DNA of 64,000 bases from Eleftheria terrae (lineage in GTDB: Bacteria; Pseudomonadota; Gammaproteobacteria; Burkholderiales; Burkholderiaceae_C). The notes under the pieces were generated by a model. The model was given only the letters and a program-made list of their open reading frames with translations, had not been told where the DNA came from and did no database searches. Every line of letters starts with the position of its first letter. Position 1 is the first letter of the stretch. Made by a program: the position numbers and the translations under genes. The stretch lies in contig NZ_CP106952.1 of the NCBI RefSeq assembly GCF_030419005.1, positions 62,001 through 126,000 of the forward strand. Direction: 5' to 3'. This document shows, piece by piece, positions 18,410 through 26,925 of the stretch.

Positions 18410-19720
18410 ATGAACAGCCCCGTTCACGCCCAGTCATTCCGAGTGCCCAAGCCCTTTGCCTCCGGCAACTGGGGCGGCCTGTCCGTCATCGGCAAGCAGG
18501 CCTTCTTCGGGCTCTGCTCCCACCGCGTCGACGAGAACGTCACGCTGTGCGTCTATGAAGACGGCACGCCGGCCGTGCGCCGTCTTCCGGCACTCGACGA
18601 CATCCTGGCACCCGAAGCCGGCGCCGTCGCACACGGCAAGATCCACACGCCTTTCCGCGTCATCGGGCGCCGCGCCTACTTCGGCACCCATCTGGGCTAC
18701 TACCGCCGTGACCTGCAGGGGCGACGGCCCTATCCCGGCGGCCATCTGGTGTGCATCCACCTGGACGACGACCTGCGCCTGGAAGACCTGGGCATCCTGC
18801 AGCCGGGCGAAGGCATCATCAGCCTGGAAGTCGATGCCGAGCGCGAGCAGGTCTACCTGTTCACCTGGCCGCGCACCGACCTGCTGCGCTACGACTGCCG
18901 CACCGGCGAAGTCCGCCACCTCGGCAACTTCCGGCACAGCGACACCAGCGACACCTGCTGCCGGGCACCGGTGTTCGTCGATGGCCACCTGCTGTTCTGC
19001 ACCGGTGACGGGGCCGTGCATGCCTGGAGCCGCGACCAGGAGTGCTTCCGCCGCTTCGACCGCGACATGCAGTCGGTGGTACTGGAGGCCGCCCTGCGGC
19101 AGGGCTGGTCCCTGCCCGAGGACCTGGCACCGGCGTCGGCCGCCGACATCCCTGCCGTGGCGCAGGCCCTGGCCGCCCAGCCGGGCTGGAGCCGGCTGTA
19201 CCACCCGGCGATCGCCGATGCCGGGCAATCGGCCGCCCTGGTGCTCACCAACACCTCCTCCTGCCTGCTGCGCCTTCACCCGCGCACAGGGCGCATCGAC
19301 CCTGTCGAGCAGGTCTGCATCGCCGCCAACCGGGGCCGGTACGACGTCGGCACCAGCACCTCGCTGACCCTGACCCGCACGCCGGACGGACGGCTCTACC
19401 ACATCGGCACCGAGCTGTTCGGAGCCGCCGATGACCCGAAGATCCGTGCCCGCCTGGTGCGCTACGACCCGGTGCGACAGGAAGTGGCCGACCTGGGCCG
19501 CATTCGCACTGACGACGGCCGCGAGGTGATCTACCTGCAGACCCTGGACCACTTCCCGGACGGCCGCCTGGTCGGCGCCGGCCTGGTGGACCTGCCGCAC
19601 ACGCAGCACGCTGCCTTCCTCGCCACGACGCCCGCCAAGGTGGACGTCGGCATCCGCGCCCAGACCAACCCCTATGAGATGCGGCTGCTGGTCATCGATC
19701 CGGTGCAGGCGCTGAGCTGA
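18410..19720 (+). CDS. Predicted beta-propeller protein of unknown function
   Basis: Soluble protein of 436 aa without a signal peptide. It is composed of repeated short beta-strand units in a propeller-like rhythm (for example HLVCIHLDDDLRLEDLGIL, LFTWPRTDLLRYDCRTGEV, LLRLHPRTGRIDPVEQVC, RLVRYDPVRQEVADLGRI). Each unit has the form 'hydrophobic-R-Y/L-D-P-x-T-G', as in lactonase- or SMP-30-like propellers. No catalytic motif is clear. It has a strong ribosome site, and the next gene on the strand is an MFS transporter 92 bp downstream, so the two may be co-transcribed. I do not recognise the family. Confidence 0.6.
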   Translation: MNSPVHAQSFRVPKPFASGNWGGLSVIGKQAFFGLCSHRVDENVTLCVYEDGTPAVRRLPALDDILAPEAGAVAHGKIHTPFRVIGRRAYFGTHLGYYRRDLQGRRPYPGGHLVCIHLDDDLRLEDLGILQPGEGIISLEVDAEREQVYLFTWPRTDLLRYDCRTGEVRHLGNFRHSDTSDTCCRAPVFVDGHLLFCTGDGAVHAWSRDQECFRRFDRDMQSVVLEAALRQGWSLPEDLAPASAADIPAVAQALAAQPGWSRLYHPAIADAGQSAALVLTNTSSCLLRLHPRTGRIDPVEQVCIAANRGRYDVGTSTSLTLTRTPDGRLYHIGTELFGAADDPKIRARLVRYDPVRQEVADLGRIRTDDGREVIYLQTLDHFPDGRLVGAGLVDLPHTQHAAFLATTPAKVDVGIRAQTNPYEMRLLVIDPVQALS

Positions 19721-19812
19721 TCCCTGCCGATTCCGGCGCAACCGCTGCCGCCGGCGCCCGCAGCCGGCACCACGCCGGCCGGGCTGCCTGCCCGTACCTC
19801 ACCTCCGCTGCC

Positions 19813-21036
19813 ATGTCCTCCACCTCGCTTGCCTCCCTGCTTCTCGATCCGCACTTCCGGCGCCTCTGGGTCGCCAGCGTGGCCTCGGGCCTCGCCTTCT
19901 CGGTGGCCGCGCTCGTCGAGCAGTGGTATGTGGTGAAGGAATTGCGGCTGGAAGCCTCGCTCGGCCTGGTGATGATGGCCGGCTCGCTGCCGCGGGTGCT
20001 GCTGATGGCGGTGGGTGGCGTGGTCGCAGACCGGCATAGCCGCTTCGCCATCATGTGCAATTCCTTCGTGGCGCGCGGGCTGGTCACACTTGCCGCCGCC
20101 GGGCTGGTGGCAGCCGGCGGGTTCACGCTGCCCTTCGTGGTGCTGTTCGCACTGGTCTACGGCGCGATCGACGCGTTCTTCTGGCCGGCCCGTGACGCCG
20201 CCCTGCCCGACATCGTGGAGGCCGCCCAGCTGGGCCGCGCCAACTCGGTGATGCTGATCACCAACCAGCTGGCCCTGGTCCTCGGGCCCATGGCGGGCGG
20301 GCTGTTGATCGCCCACCTGCCGTACCAGGCGGTGTTCCTGCTGGTGAGCATCGGCCTGGTACTGGCGGCGGCGCCACTGTGGGCCACCCGACGCACCGCG
20401 GCCGCCGTCCCGCCCTCGGCGCACGAGCCGCTGGCCCGCGCCCTGCGCGACGGCGTGGCCTATGTGCTGGCGACGCCGGTGCTGCGCAACGTCATGGGTG
20501 TCCAGCTCATCACCAACCTGATGTTCGCCGGCCCCATGATGGTGGGGCTGCCGCTGGTGGTGGCCAACCGGCTGCACGCTGATGCACTGGCCTTCAGCAG
20601 CGCGCAAAGCGCGCTGGCGGCCGGCATGGTGCTTGGCGGGTTGTGGCTGGCCTGGCGGCCGCAGAGGCGCCGCCGGCTGGCGGCCATGGTGGCATATATC
20701 GCAGTCACCGGCGTGCTGGTGGCCTTGCTGCCGCACGCCGGCCAGCTGCAATGGCTGGTCGCGCTGATGGCGCTCATTGGCCTGTGCATCGCCGGGAACA
20801 ACGTCGCGATGGTCGCCCTCATCCAGGAGAACACTCACAAGGACAAGATCGGCCGGGTGATGTCGCTCAACACCATCGGCTGGATGGGCCTCGCGCCGGT
20901 GTCGGTCGGCCTCGCCTCGGGCCTGCTGTCGTTGGGCGTTGACGTGGCCCTCATCATGACGACAGGCGGCCTGGGCATCACGCTGGCGTGTGCCGCCTGC
21001 GCCTGTGGCAGCAAGGTGGTGCGCCAGGCCCGGTAG
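19813..21036 (+). CDS. Major facilitator superfamily exporter (EntS/MFS_3-like)
   Basis: Membrane protein of 407 aa with about 12 helices. The MFS signature is VGGVVADRHSRFAIM, and WPARDAALPDIVEAAQLGRANS is typical of the MFS_3 / enterobactin-exporter-like group. Proteins of this group usually export siderophores or other natural products. Downstream of, and probably co-transcribed with, the beta-propeller-like gene. The substrate is unknown. Confidence 0.87.
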   Translation: MSSTSLASLLLDPHFRRLWVASVASGLAFSVAALVEQWYVVKELRLEASLGLVMMAGSLPRVLLMAVGGVVADRHSRFAIMCNSFVARGLVTLAAAGLVAAGGFTLPFVVLFALVYGAIDAFFWPARDAALPDIVEAAQLGRANSVMLITNQLALVLGPMAGGLLIAHLPYQAVFLLVSIGLVLAAAPLWATRRTAAAVPPSAHEPLARALRDGVAYVLATPVLRNVMGVQLITNLMFAGPMMVGLPLVVANRLHADALAFSSAQSALAAGMVLGGLWLAWRPQRRRRLAAMVAYIAVTGVLVALLPHAGQLQWLVALMALIGLCIAGNNVAMVALIQENTHKDKIGRVMSLNTIGWMGLAPVSVGLASGLLSLGVDVALIMTTGGLGITLACAACACGSKVVRQAR

Positions 21037-21037
21037 G

Positions 21038-21055
21038 GCAGGCCACATGGCCTGC
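21038..21055 (+). terminator. Hairpin after the MFS gene
   Basis: GCAGGCCA and TGGCCTGC arms start one base after the MFS stop codon. The position between convergent genes fits a transcription end; no T-run is present. Confidence 0.4.
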
Positions 21056-21123
21056 GCAATGGCATGCGCAGCACCGCAGGCCGCCAGCAGCCCGCCGAGG
21101 AAGGCTGGCAACGGGGTTGAGCT

Positions 21124-21294
21124 TCAGTGCTTCCTGAAGCTGTGAAGCTGGTCGAGTTGCCGCTCCAGCCTCTCGACGAGGCGCATGCTCTCTGCGTACT
21201 TCTCCGGGTTGCAGGCAAAACGCCAGGCGCTGCAGGCCGAGTGGGCCTTGGCGATCCTGTCCTTGACAGCGGCGATCTCGTTCTGAAGTGGCAT
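21124..21294 (-). CDS. Small conserved-looking protein (56 aa), function unknown
   Basis: Short gene of 57 codons starting MPLQNEIAAVKDRIAKAHSA and ending LDQLHSFRKH. The ATG at 21294 has an AGGAG ribosome site seven bases upstream. The protein is charged and largely helical, with a heptad-like tail (RLVERLERQLDQL), and has two cysteines (SACSAWRFAC). There is no membrane segment or signal. The combination of good ribosome site, gene-like composition and convergent placement after a terminator-like hairpin supports a real gene. It could be a small regulatory or structural protein; nothing more can be inferred. Confidence 0.55.
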   Translation of the reverse strand: MPLQNEIAAVKDRIAKAHSACSAWRFACNPEKYAESMRLVERLERQLDQLHSFRKH

Positions 21295-21678
21295 GACGGC
21301 TCCTGAAGCCAGATGAAGGCCTCAAGCATCGCAGCGCCGTCCCGCGGCGTCTGTGCGGAGCCGCACGTGCGGCCCGTTGCATCGCAGGGGCGCCCTGACG
21401 CACGCGGCAGGCCCCGGAGGCAAGAACGGCGCGGTGGCCAGCATGCGCTGTGACGGACCGCACCCGGGCGCGCTGCACCGTGTCGCGCAGCAGCTCACGT
21501 CCACGGCCGCGCCGGCTTCGTGGCCCATCAGGCACCTGCATGGAATGTGCGCCACCGTACATACGTGCAGCCGCCGCAGCACGAAGATGCAAATGTTCGT
21601 GGCGCCAGCAGAAACAGACAAAGCACGGCCATCGTGTGACATCCCCTGCCCGCCATTCCTTCACTTTGGAGCCATCAC
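21295..21678. other. Intergenic region, divergent promoters
   Basis: About 385 bp between the divergent small-protein and DUF883-like genes. It should contain both promoters. Sequence around 21550-21640 is slightly richer in A/T. No gene or clear operator seen. Confidence 0.4.
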
Positions 21679-21987
21679 ATGAACGACCCGCTGAAGCCTT
21701 CCCAGGCCTTTGAAGATGGATTGAGCGCGACGCAAGCCACGCTCAGGCCGCCGGGCACCGACACCCGGTTCGGCCTCGACGCCGCCACCGAGTCCCACAC
21801 CAACGACACGAACGATCCGCAGCATGCGAGCGCCCCCGCGTTCCACCGCTGGGAAGACTCGGTGTCCTCCGGTGTCAGGACGGCGGCACAGAATGTGGAC
21901 AGCTACATCCGCACCTACCCGTGGGGCGCCCTGCTGGCGTCGGCGGCGGTCGGCGTGGCCTTTGGCGTGCTGGTCTCCCGGGCCTGA
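21679..21987 (+). CDS. DUF883/ElaB-YqjD-like membrane-anchored protein
   Basis: Protein of 102 aa with a long hydrophilic N-terminal part. Its C-terminal helix segment (WEDSVSSGVRTAAQNVDSYIRTYP) precedes one transmembrane helix (WGALLASAAVGVAFGVLVSRA). This is the layout of DUF883 proteins such as ElaB and YqjD, which sit in the inner membrane and bind ribosomes in stationary phase in E. coli. The match rests mainly on the C-terminal P-W-G-A-L-L...G-x-L-x-S-R pattern. A glycosyltransferase gene follows on the same strand 149 bp downstream. Confidence 0.7.
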   Translation: MNDPLKPSQAFEDGLSATQATLRPPGTDTRFGLDAATESHTNDTNDPQHASAPAFHRWEDSVSSGVRTAAQNVDSYIRTYPWGALLASAAVGVAFGVLVSRA

Positions 21988-22136
21988 CGGGCCGGTTCCT
22001 GCGGCGCGCTCCTCACCTGCCCGCGCACGGTGCGGGCGCGCCCTGCCACCATGTGCAAGCCAGCGCGGCGCGTTTCACGCCGCGACCTTGCACGGCCGCG
22101 CGCTGAACCGCCGGCAAACTCCGAACAGGTGAAGCC

Positions 22137-23330
22137 ATGAGAATTGCGCAAGTCGCGCCGTTGGCCGAGAGCGTGCCCCCGCAGGGGTATGGCGGCACCG
22201 AGCGCGTGGTGTCCTATCTGACGGAGGCGCTGGTCGACCAGGGCCATGAGGTCACGCTGTTCGCCAGCGGCGACTCCATCACCTCGGCCGACCTCGTCCC
22301 CATCACCCGGCAGGGCCTGCGCACTTCCCCCGAGGTCTGCAATCCGGCGGTCTGGCACACCATCATGCTGGACAAGGTCAGCCGCCGGGCGAGCGATTTC
22401 GATGTGATTCATTTTCACGTCGATTGCACCCACTACGCGATGGCCCGGCGCTGTGCCACCCCGTGCCTGACCACCCTGCACGGCCGGCTCGACGCTGCGG
22501 ACGTCGCGGTCTTGCATGACCACTTCACCGAGCATCCGGTGGTCGCCATCTCGGGTGCCCAGCGCGCCAGCCTTCCCGACGCCAACTGGATGGCCACCAT
22601 CCATCATGGACTGCCCCAAAAGCTGTACGACTTCCATCCGCTTGGTCAGGACTACTTTGCCTTCGTCGGCCGCATCTCGCCGGAGAAGCGCCTGGACCGG
22701 GCGATTGAAATCGCCGTGGCGTGCAACACCCCGCTGTGGGTGGCGGCCAAGATCGACCCCTGCGATCAAGCGTATTTCGACACCGAGATCCGGGCGCTGA
22801 TGCGCCATCCGCTGGTGCACTTCGTCGATGAAATTGACGAAGTGCAGAAGAACGATTTCATCGGCAATGCACGCGCGCTGTTGTTCCCCATCGACTGGCC
22901 GGAGCCCTTCGGCCTCGTCATGGTCGAGGCCATGGCCTGCGGCGTTCCCGTCATCGCCTACGCCTGTGGATCGGTGCCGGAGGTCATGGAGCACGGCTTG
23001 ACCGGATTTGTCGTCAGCAACCAGGAGCAGGCCATCGATGCGGCACGGCGGGTGCAAAGCATCGACCGCAGCGCCTGTCGAAGGGTCTTCGAGCGGCGCT
23101 ACCTGTCGTCGATCATGGCCGACGAGTATGGCAAGGTCTACCGCCGGCTCGCCGCCGACCGCGGCACCAGCCACGACACGGCAGGCACATCGCGCGGCAC
23201 GCTGGCGGCTTCGGTGGCTCGCTCTGCCCCAGCGGCAGACAGGCGGGCGCGCAGCCGCCTGGCGCTCGTGAAGCGTCCGGATGAGCCGCAAGCCACGCCC
23301 CTGGACCCCGCCTGGCCGCCGCCTGGCTGA
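22137..23330 (+). CDS. Glycosyltransferase family 4
   Basis: Cytoplasmic GT-B fold enzyme of 397 aa that transfers a sugar from a nucleotide donor. The N-terminal acceptor domain begins IAQVAPLAESVPPQGYGGTERV. The donor domain carries FVGRISPEKRLDRAIEIA and the GT4 signature EPFGLVMVEAMACGVPVIAY (E-x7-E). The C-terminal 50 residues (after about 345) are arginine/alanine-rich and look disordered. Acceptor and donor are not evident; sequences of this subtype are often stand-alone genes. It starts with ATG after an AGGTGAAG ribosome site. Confidence 0.88.
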   Translation: MRIAQVAPLAESVPPQGYGGTERVVSYLTEALVDQGHEVTLFASGDSITSADLVPITRQGLRTSPEVCNPAVWHTIMLDKVSRRASDFDVIHFHVDCTHYAMARRCATPCLTTLHGRLDAADVAVLHDHFTEHPVVAISGAQRASLPDANWMATIHHGLPQKLYDFHPLGQDYFAFVGRISPEKRLDRAIEIAVACNTPLWVAAKIDPCDQAYFDTEIRALMRHPLVHFVDEIDEVQKNDFIGNARALLFPIDWPEPFGLVMVEAMACGVPVIAYACGSVPEVMEHGLTGFVVSNQEQAIDAARRVQSIDRSACRRVFERRYLSSIMADEYGKVYRRLAADRGTSHDTAGTSRGTLAASVARSAPAADRRARSRLALVKRPDEPQATPLDPAWPPPG

Positions 23331-23440
23331 TGTCCCTCCGGCACCTGCACCGACTGTGCGCCGCCCCACCGACGGCGCTGCCGCCGGCTGGCAGACTGCC
23401 CTCAGCAGGGATTGAGCCAACAGCATGAAGGGACCACACC

Positions 23441-23797
23441 ATGAATGAATCGCGAACGGGACCGGGCCCGGTACCCCCTCCTCGGACTGGAACCACAGGC
23501 ACCATCGCCCCCGCCGACCGGCTGCCCGCGCCGCGTCTTGCCGCGCGGACCCGGCCAATACCAGGGGCCGTCATCGCAAGACAGCGCGCCGAGGACCTGT
23601 GTTCCGCCTACCGCCCCTTGGCGGCCACGGTCGCGGTGCTGCAGCCGACAGGATTGCAAAGGGACCTGATGAGCGACATGAATGTCGACTTCCTCGACGG
23701 CACCTATCGTCATGAGCACCAGCGTTTCCTCAGCCTGGAGGCCGCCATCGACCATGCCGAGCTGGCCCGCCGCCAGCGCCGCAACGGCGGCAAGTGA
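23441..23797 (+). CDS. Hypothetical protein (118 aa)
   Basis: Small hydrophilic protein with an N-terminal proline/threonine-rich half and a helical C-terminal half (LDGTYRHEHQRFLSLEAAIDHAELARRQRRN). No signal peptide or membrane segment. An AAGGGA ribosome site precedes the ATG. It lies 110 bp after the glycosyltransferase and ends about 75 bp before a MITE-like element. I do not recognise the family, and the first 40 codons could be non-coding. Confidence 0.45.
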   Translation: MNESRTGPGPVPPPRTGTTGTIAPADRLPAPRLAARTRPIPGAVIARQRAEDLCSAYRPLAATVAVLQPTGLQRDLMSDMNVDFLDGTYRHEHQRFLSLEAAIDHAELARRQRRNGGK

Positions 23798-23874
23798 GAG
23801 CCTGCCTGCGGGCCTGCCGGTGGCACCGGCCACTGCAGCGTCGGCCGGCCTCGCTGCCCCGGCCTTCGCCCTTA

Positions 23875-23986
23875 GAGCGGCTAACAAAACTCAGCGCAGC
23901 GGTTCTGGCTAGGCGCGCCGCCGCAGACAGTACGACCGGTACGGCAAGGCGGCGCAACGACGCCAGAAGAGTTTTGTTAGCCGCTC
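23875..23986. mobile_element. MITE-like element with 18-bp terminal inverted repeats and TTA duplication
   Basis: GAGCGGCTAACAAAACTC (23875-23892) and its exact reverse complement (23969-23986) bound a 112-bp non-coding element. Both sides are flanked by TTA (23872-23874 and 23987-23989), consistent with a 3-bp target duplication as in the IS5 superfamily (IS427/IS1031-type TNA sites). The interior is also folded: TTCTGGC (23903-23909) pairs with GCCAGAA (23962-23968) and GCGCCGCC (23915-23922) with GGCGGCGC (23948-23955). The whole element can therefore form one long hairpin. No transposase is encoded in the window, so it would be mobilised in trans. It may also act as a two-way terminator. 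Confidence 0.75.
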
Positions 23987-24985
23987 TTAATCCCCGGCAG
24001 CGCTGGGAGCGGCCGATGGCCGATGCCCCTGGCCGGCATCCACCGGCCGGGGCGACACACCGAGCTCGGCATTCGACCGGCGCGCTTCATCAAGCACCCA
24101 CGCCCTGAAGGCCGACACCGCAGGACGATCACCAGCCTCCGCGGGGTACACGAGGTGATAGGCATAGTCCTGGGCCACGCCGACCGCGACATCGAACAAG
24201 CGCACCAGCCGTCCCTCTGACACATCAGTGGCGATCATCGCCAGATCCACCAGGCCAACGGCACCCCCTTCGATCACGGCCTGCACCACATGGCTGGAGT
24301 CGTCGAACGCAATGCACCGGCTGTCATCGAAGTCGTCGACGCCGGCCGCTGCCATCCACATGGGCCAGTTCGGCCACACCATGCCGTCGGTCTTCCAGTC
24401 CACGTGGCACAGGGTGTGGCTGAGCAGGTCTGCCGGCGCCTGCAGCGGCGGACCGCCCGCCAGCAGCCGGGGACTGCAGACCGGGGCCACGATGGTCTCG
24501 AACAGCCGGTGGGCCCGCAGCCCGTCGTACTGGCCGGTGCCGAAGCGAATGGCCAGGTCGATGTCGTCGGTGCCGAACTCGCGAAGCTGGTCGGTGATGT
24601 CGAAGCTCAGCTCCAGCTGTGGATGCAAGGCCTTGAAGCGCGGCCATCTGGGCAGCAACCAGTTGCTCGCGATCCTGGCGCTGGTGGACAGGCGCAGATG
24701 CGCTGAACCGCGCACCATGCGACGCGCGCGGCTGACTGCCTCCTGCAGGCTGCCCAGGGCACCGGCAGCCGCCTCCGACAGCACCGCGCCCGCGGGCGTG
24801 AGCTGGATGGCGCGACTGCTTCGCGTGAAGAGCACGAGGCCCAACTGGTCCTCCATCTCCTTGATCTGGTAGCTGACCGCGGCCGGCGTCAGGCCGACTT
24901 CCTCTGCCGCACGGGTGAAGTTCAGGTGCCGCGCGGCGGCCTCGAATGTCCGGAGGGCGCGCGTACCGGGAAAGGTTCGTGACAT
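23987..24985 (-). CDS. LysR-family regulator (GcvA-like)
   Basis: Protein of 332 aa with an N-terminal LysR helix-turn-helix (LRTFEAAARHLNFTRAAEEVGLTPAAVSYQI) and an effector domain resembling the GcvA group (FGTGQYDGLRAHRLFETIVAPV, WPNWPMWM). The stop codon TAA is the complement of the TTA target duplication of the adjacent MITE-like element, so the present C-terminus (after about 310, RPVDAGQGHRPSAAPSAAGD) may have been created or shortened by that insertion. It is divergent from the class IV aminotransferase gene, its likely target. Confidence 0.9.
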   Translation of the reverse strand: MSRTFPGTRALRTFEAAARHLNFTRAAEEVGLTPAAVSYQIKEMEDQLGLVLFTRSSRAIQLTPAGAVLSEAAAGALGSLQEAVSRARRMVRGSAHLRLSTSARIASNWLLPRWPRFKALHPQLELSFDITDQLREFGTDDIDLAIRFGTGQYDGLRAHRLFETIVAPVCSPRLLAGGPPLQAPADLLSHTLCHVDWKTDGMVWPNWPMWMAAAGVDDFDDSRCIAFDDSSHVVQAVIEGGAVGLVDLAMIATDVSEGRLVRLFDVAVGVAQDYAYHLVYPAEAGDRPAVSAFRAWVLDEARRSNAELGVSPRPVDAGQGHRPSAAPSAAGD

Positions 24986-25014
24986 GGATCTTCAAAGCTG
25001 GGTTGACGCTGCCT

Positions 25015-25034
25015 TGAAAACTTCTCGATTTTCA
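25015..25034. promoter_or_regulatory. Candidate LysR operator
   Basis: TGAAAA and TTTTCA form perfect 6-bp arms around an 8-nt centre, 30-50 bp upstream of the LysR start and in the 158-bp region shared with the divergent aminotransferase gene. Size and placement fit a LysR autoregulation site. Confidence 0.4.
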
Positions 25035-25143
25035 TGACGGCTTGGACGCGACATCATCCCGCCGCACCAGCGCTGCAGGCCGCGCGGCCGTGTGGCGGTC
25101 ACTGTCACTGTCGGTCTGTCGACCGATCCATCGGAGCGGATGA

Positions 25144-25962
25144 ATGTCCTCGAACAGCTTACCTTCCTTCGTCGTGCACCGTAACGGCCGGGCCGCCGCA
25201 GCGGCGGACCTGGCACCGCTGGCCTTCGCGGGTCATGCGCACTTCACCGCCATGCAGGTGCGGCACGGCCGCGTCCGCGGCCTCGACCTCCATCTCGAGC
25301 GACTCCGCTCTTCATCCATCCTGCTGTATGGCCGCTCTCTGGCAGACGACCCTGTCAGGGCTTGCCTGCGGTCGGCCCTGCAGGCCAGCCCACCGGACCA
25401 CTCGCTGGTGGCCACGGTCTACTCGCCGTCCGGTGAATTCACCGCAGGCCGGATGGACGAGGCGCTCGACATCCTGATCCGCACCACGCCGGCCGCATCG
25501 GGCCCGGCCGGCCCGCTGTCGCTGTGCGCCGTGGAGTACGAAAGAGTCCTTCCCGGCATCAAGCATGTGGGTGAGATCGCCAAGACCCACTACCTCCGGC
25601 AGGCAGTGGCGCAGGGCTTCGACGATGCCGCGTTTCTCGACCGTCGTGGCCGGCTGAGCGAAGCGTCGATCTGGAACCTCGCCTTCTGGGACGGCCATGC
25701 CGTGGTGTGGCCTCGAGCCGAGATGCTGCAGGGCGTCACGATGGGCATCCTGCGCCGGCAACTGCAGCGTCTGGAGGTACCGCAGCGCGAGCAGGAGATC
25801 ACGCTGGCCGATCTGCCCGCGCTGCGCGGGGCGGTGGTGATGAACTCCTGGACACCCGCCGTCGCTGTCCACCGGATCGGCAACACGGCCCTGCCCCACG
25901 CGCCGGCCTTCATCGAGTTGCTTCACCAGGCCTACCAGGCCGAGGCCTTCGGCGCGCCATGA
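25144..25962 (+). CDS. Class IV PLP-dependent aminotransferase
   Basis: Protein of 272 aa of the branched-chain-aminotransferase / aminodeoxychorismate-lyase fold (fold type IV). Diagnostic segments are the lysine region GIKHVGEIAKTHYLRQA, the substrate/PLP loop FLDRRGRLSEASIWNLAFW, and the phosphate-binding TMGILRRQL. The family includes BCAT, D-amino acid aminotransferase and PabC; this sequence fits none closely enough to choose. A GGAGCGG ribosome site precedes the ATG at 25144. The divergent LysR gene suggests regulation by a small molecule. Confidence 0.85.
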   Translation: MSSNSLPSFVVHRNGRAAAAADLAPLAFAGHAHFTAMQVRHGRVRGLDLHLERLRSSSILLYGRSLADDPVRACLRSALQASPPDHSLVATVYSPSGEFTAGRMDEALDILIRTTPAASGPAGPLSLCAVEYERVLPGIKHVGEIAKTHYLRQAVAQGFDDAAFLDRRGRLSEASIWNLAFWDGHAVVWPRAEMLQGVTMGILRRQLQRLEVPQREQEITLADLPALRGAVVMNSWTPAVAVHRIGNTALPHAPAFIELLHQAYQAEAFGAP

Positions 25963-26093
25963 GCGCGCCGCAGTGAAGAACGCGCGCACAATGCGCGCAC
26001 CCCAGAGGCGCAGCACCGATGCACGCACGCCCGGCACGGCGTGCCGGAATGGCGCCTCTGCTTCTCCCGGGTTCATCCCTGCACCGGAAGGTC

Positions 26094-26645
26094 ATGCACA
26101 AACTGTCGCAGCTATCCGGCGGTGAATGGGTCGCGCACTCGTTCCCGCCCGTCTATCGAACATGGAGCACCGATGCCGGCGGGCAGGCGCTGGTCGCCGG
26201 CATCCCCGCTGGAGATCCACAGGTGTTCGAGCGCCTGGTGATGTCGCTCGAGCCGCCCTGCTTCCTGCTCTATGTGTTGCACACGCCCCGGGGCGAAGCG
26301 CCGGCAGGTCGCTATCAAAGCACGCAACTCTCGCTGCAACAGGTGCAGGAGTTCATCCGTCGATTCGGTGGACTGCTGTCGCAGGATGCGCGCTTCGACC
26401 TCTGGGCGCATTCGCCCGCAGACCAGGCGACCCTCGTCTGGGATCGGCACAACCAGCTGTTCGGCTATGGCCCGGTCGAGCGATTTGTCGCCGAGCTTCG
26501 AAGGCTGGGGTTTCAGCCGGGCGAGTGCGCGCTTCCCGTGCCCCACCGCCATCACTACCGCAAAGAATGCGATGCACAGGCGGTGGAGCTGCTGGCCTCG
26601 CTCGATTGGACCTGCTCGCCCCTGCAACCCGAGGACGAGCAATAG
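26094..26645 (+). CDS. Conserved hypothetical protein (183 aa)
   Basis: Soluble protein without signal or membrane segments and with no motif I recognise. Its middle part (RFDLWAHSPADQATLVWDRHNQLFGYGPVERFVAELRRLGF) reads like a compact alpha/beta domain, and a histidine-rich PVPHRHHYRKECDAQA follows near the C-terminus. The ATG at 26094 is chosen for its GGAAGG ribosome site; the frame is open to 26019. It follows the aminotransferase by 131 bp on the same strand. Confidence 0.65.
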   Translation: MHKLSQLSGGEWVAHSFPPVYRTWSTDAGGQALVAGIPAGDPQVFERLVMSLEPPCFLLYVLHTPRGEAPAGRYQSTQLSLQQVQEFIRRFGGLLSQDARFDLWAHSPADQATLVWDRHNQLFGYGPVERFVAELRRLGFQPGECALPVPHRHHYRKECDAQAVELLASLDWTCSPLQPEDEQ

Positions 26646-26925
26646 GCCGGATGCGGTGCTGCCGCCGCTTGCGCGCCACCCGGCCCGCGCAAGCGGTCCG
26701 GCGCGGAGACGACCAACCCGGGCCACACCGGCCTGCTGCACGGGACGGGCCACAGCGGCGCCAGGCGGGCGCGTGCCGGCCAGTGGTTCACCGATGAGCG
26801 GGCGCCGACGCCTCGACCTCCTTGAGCGACCTGGCCGCCGCAGGGACACCGAGGGCCGGCAGCCACCGCTCGAGCGCCACGGCGGCGGGCAGGCAGGCGC
26901 ACCGGCAGCAACGGGCAGGGCCGGG
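26646..26925. other. Intergenic region between convergent genes
   Basis: About 280 bp, GC-rich, downstream of both flanking genes. Nothing recognisable. Confidence 0.4.
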
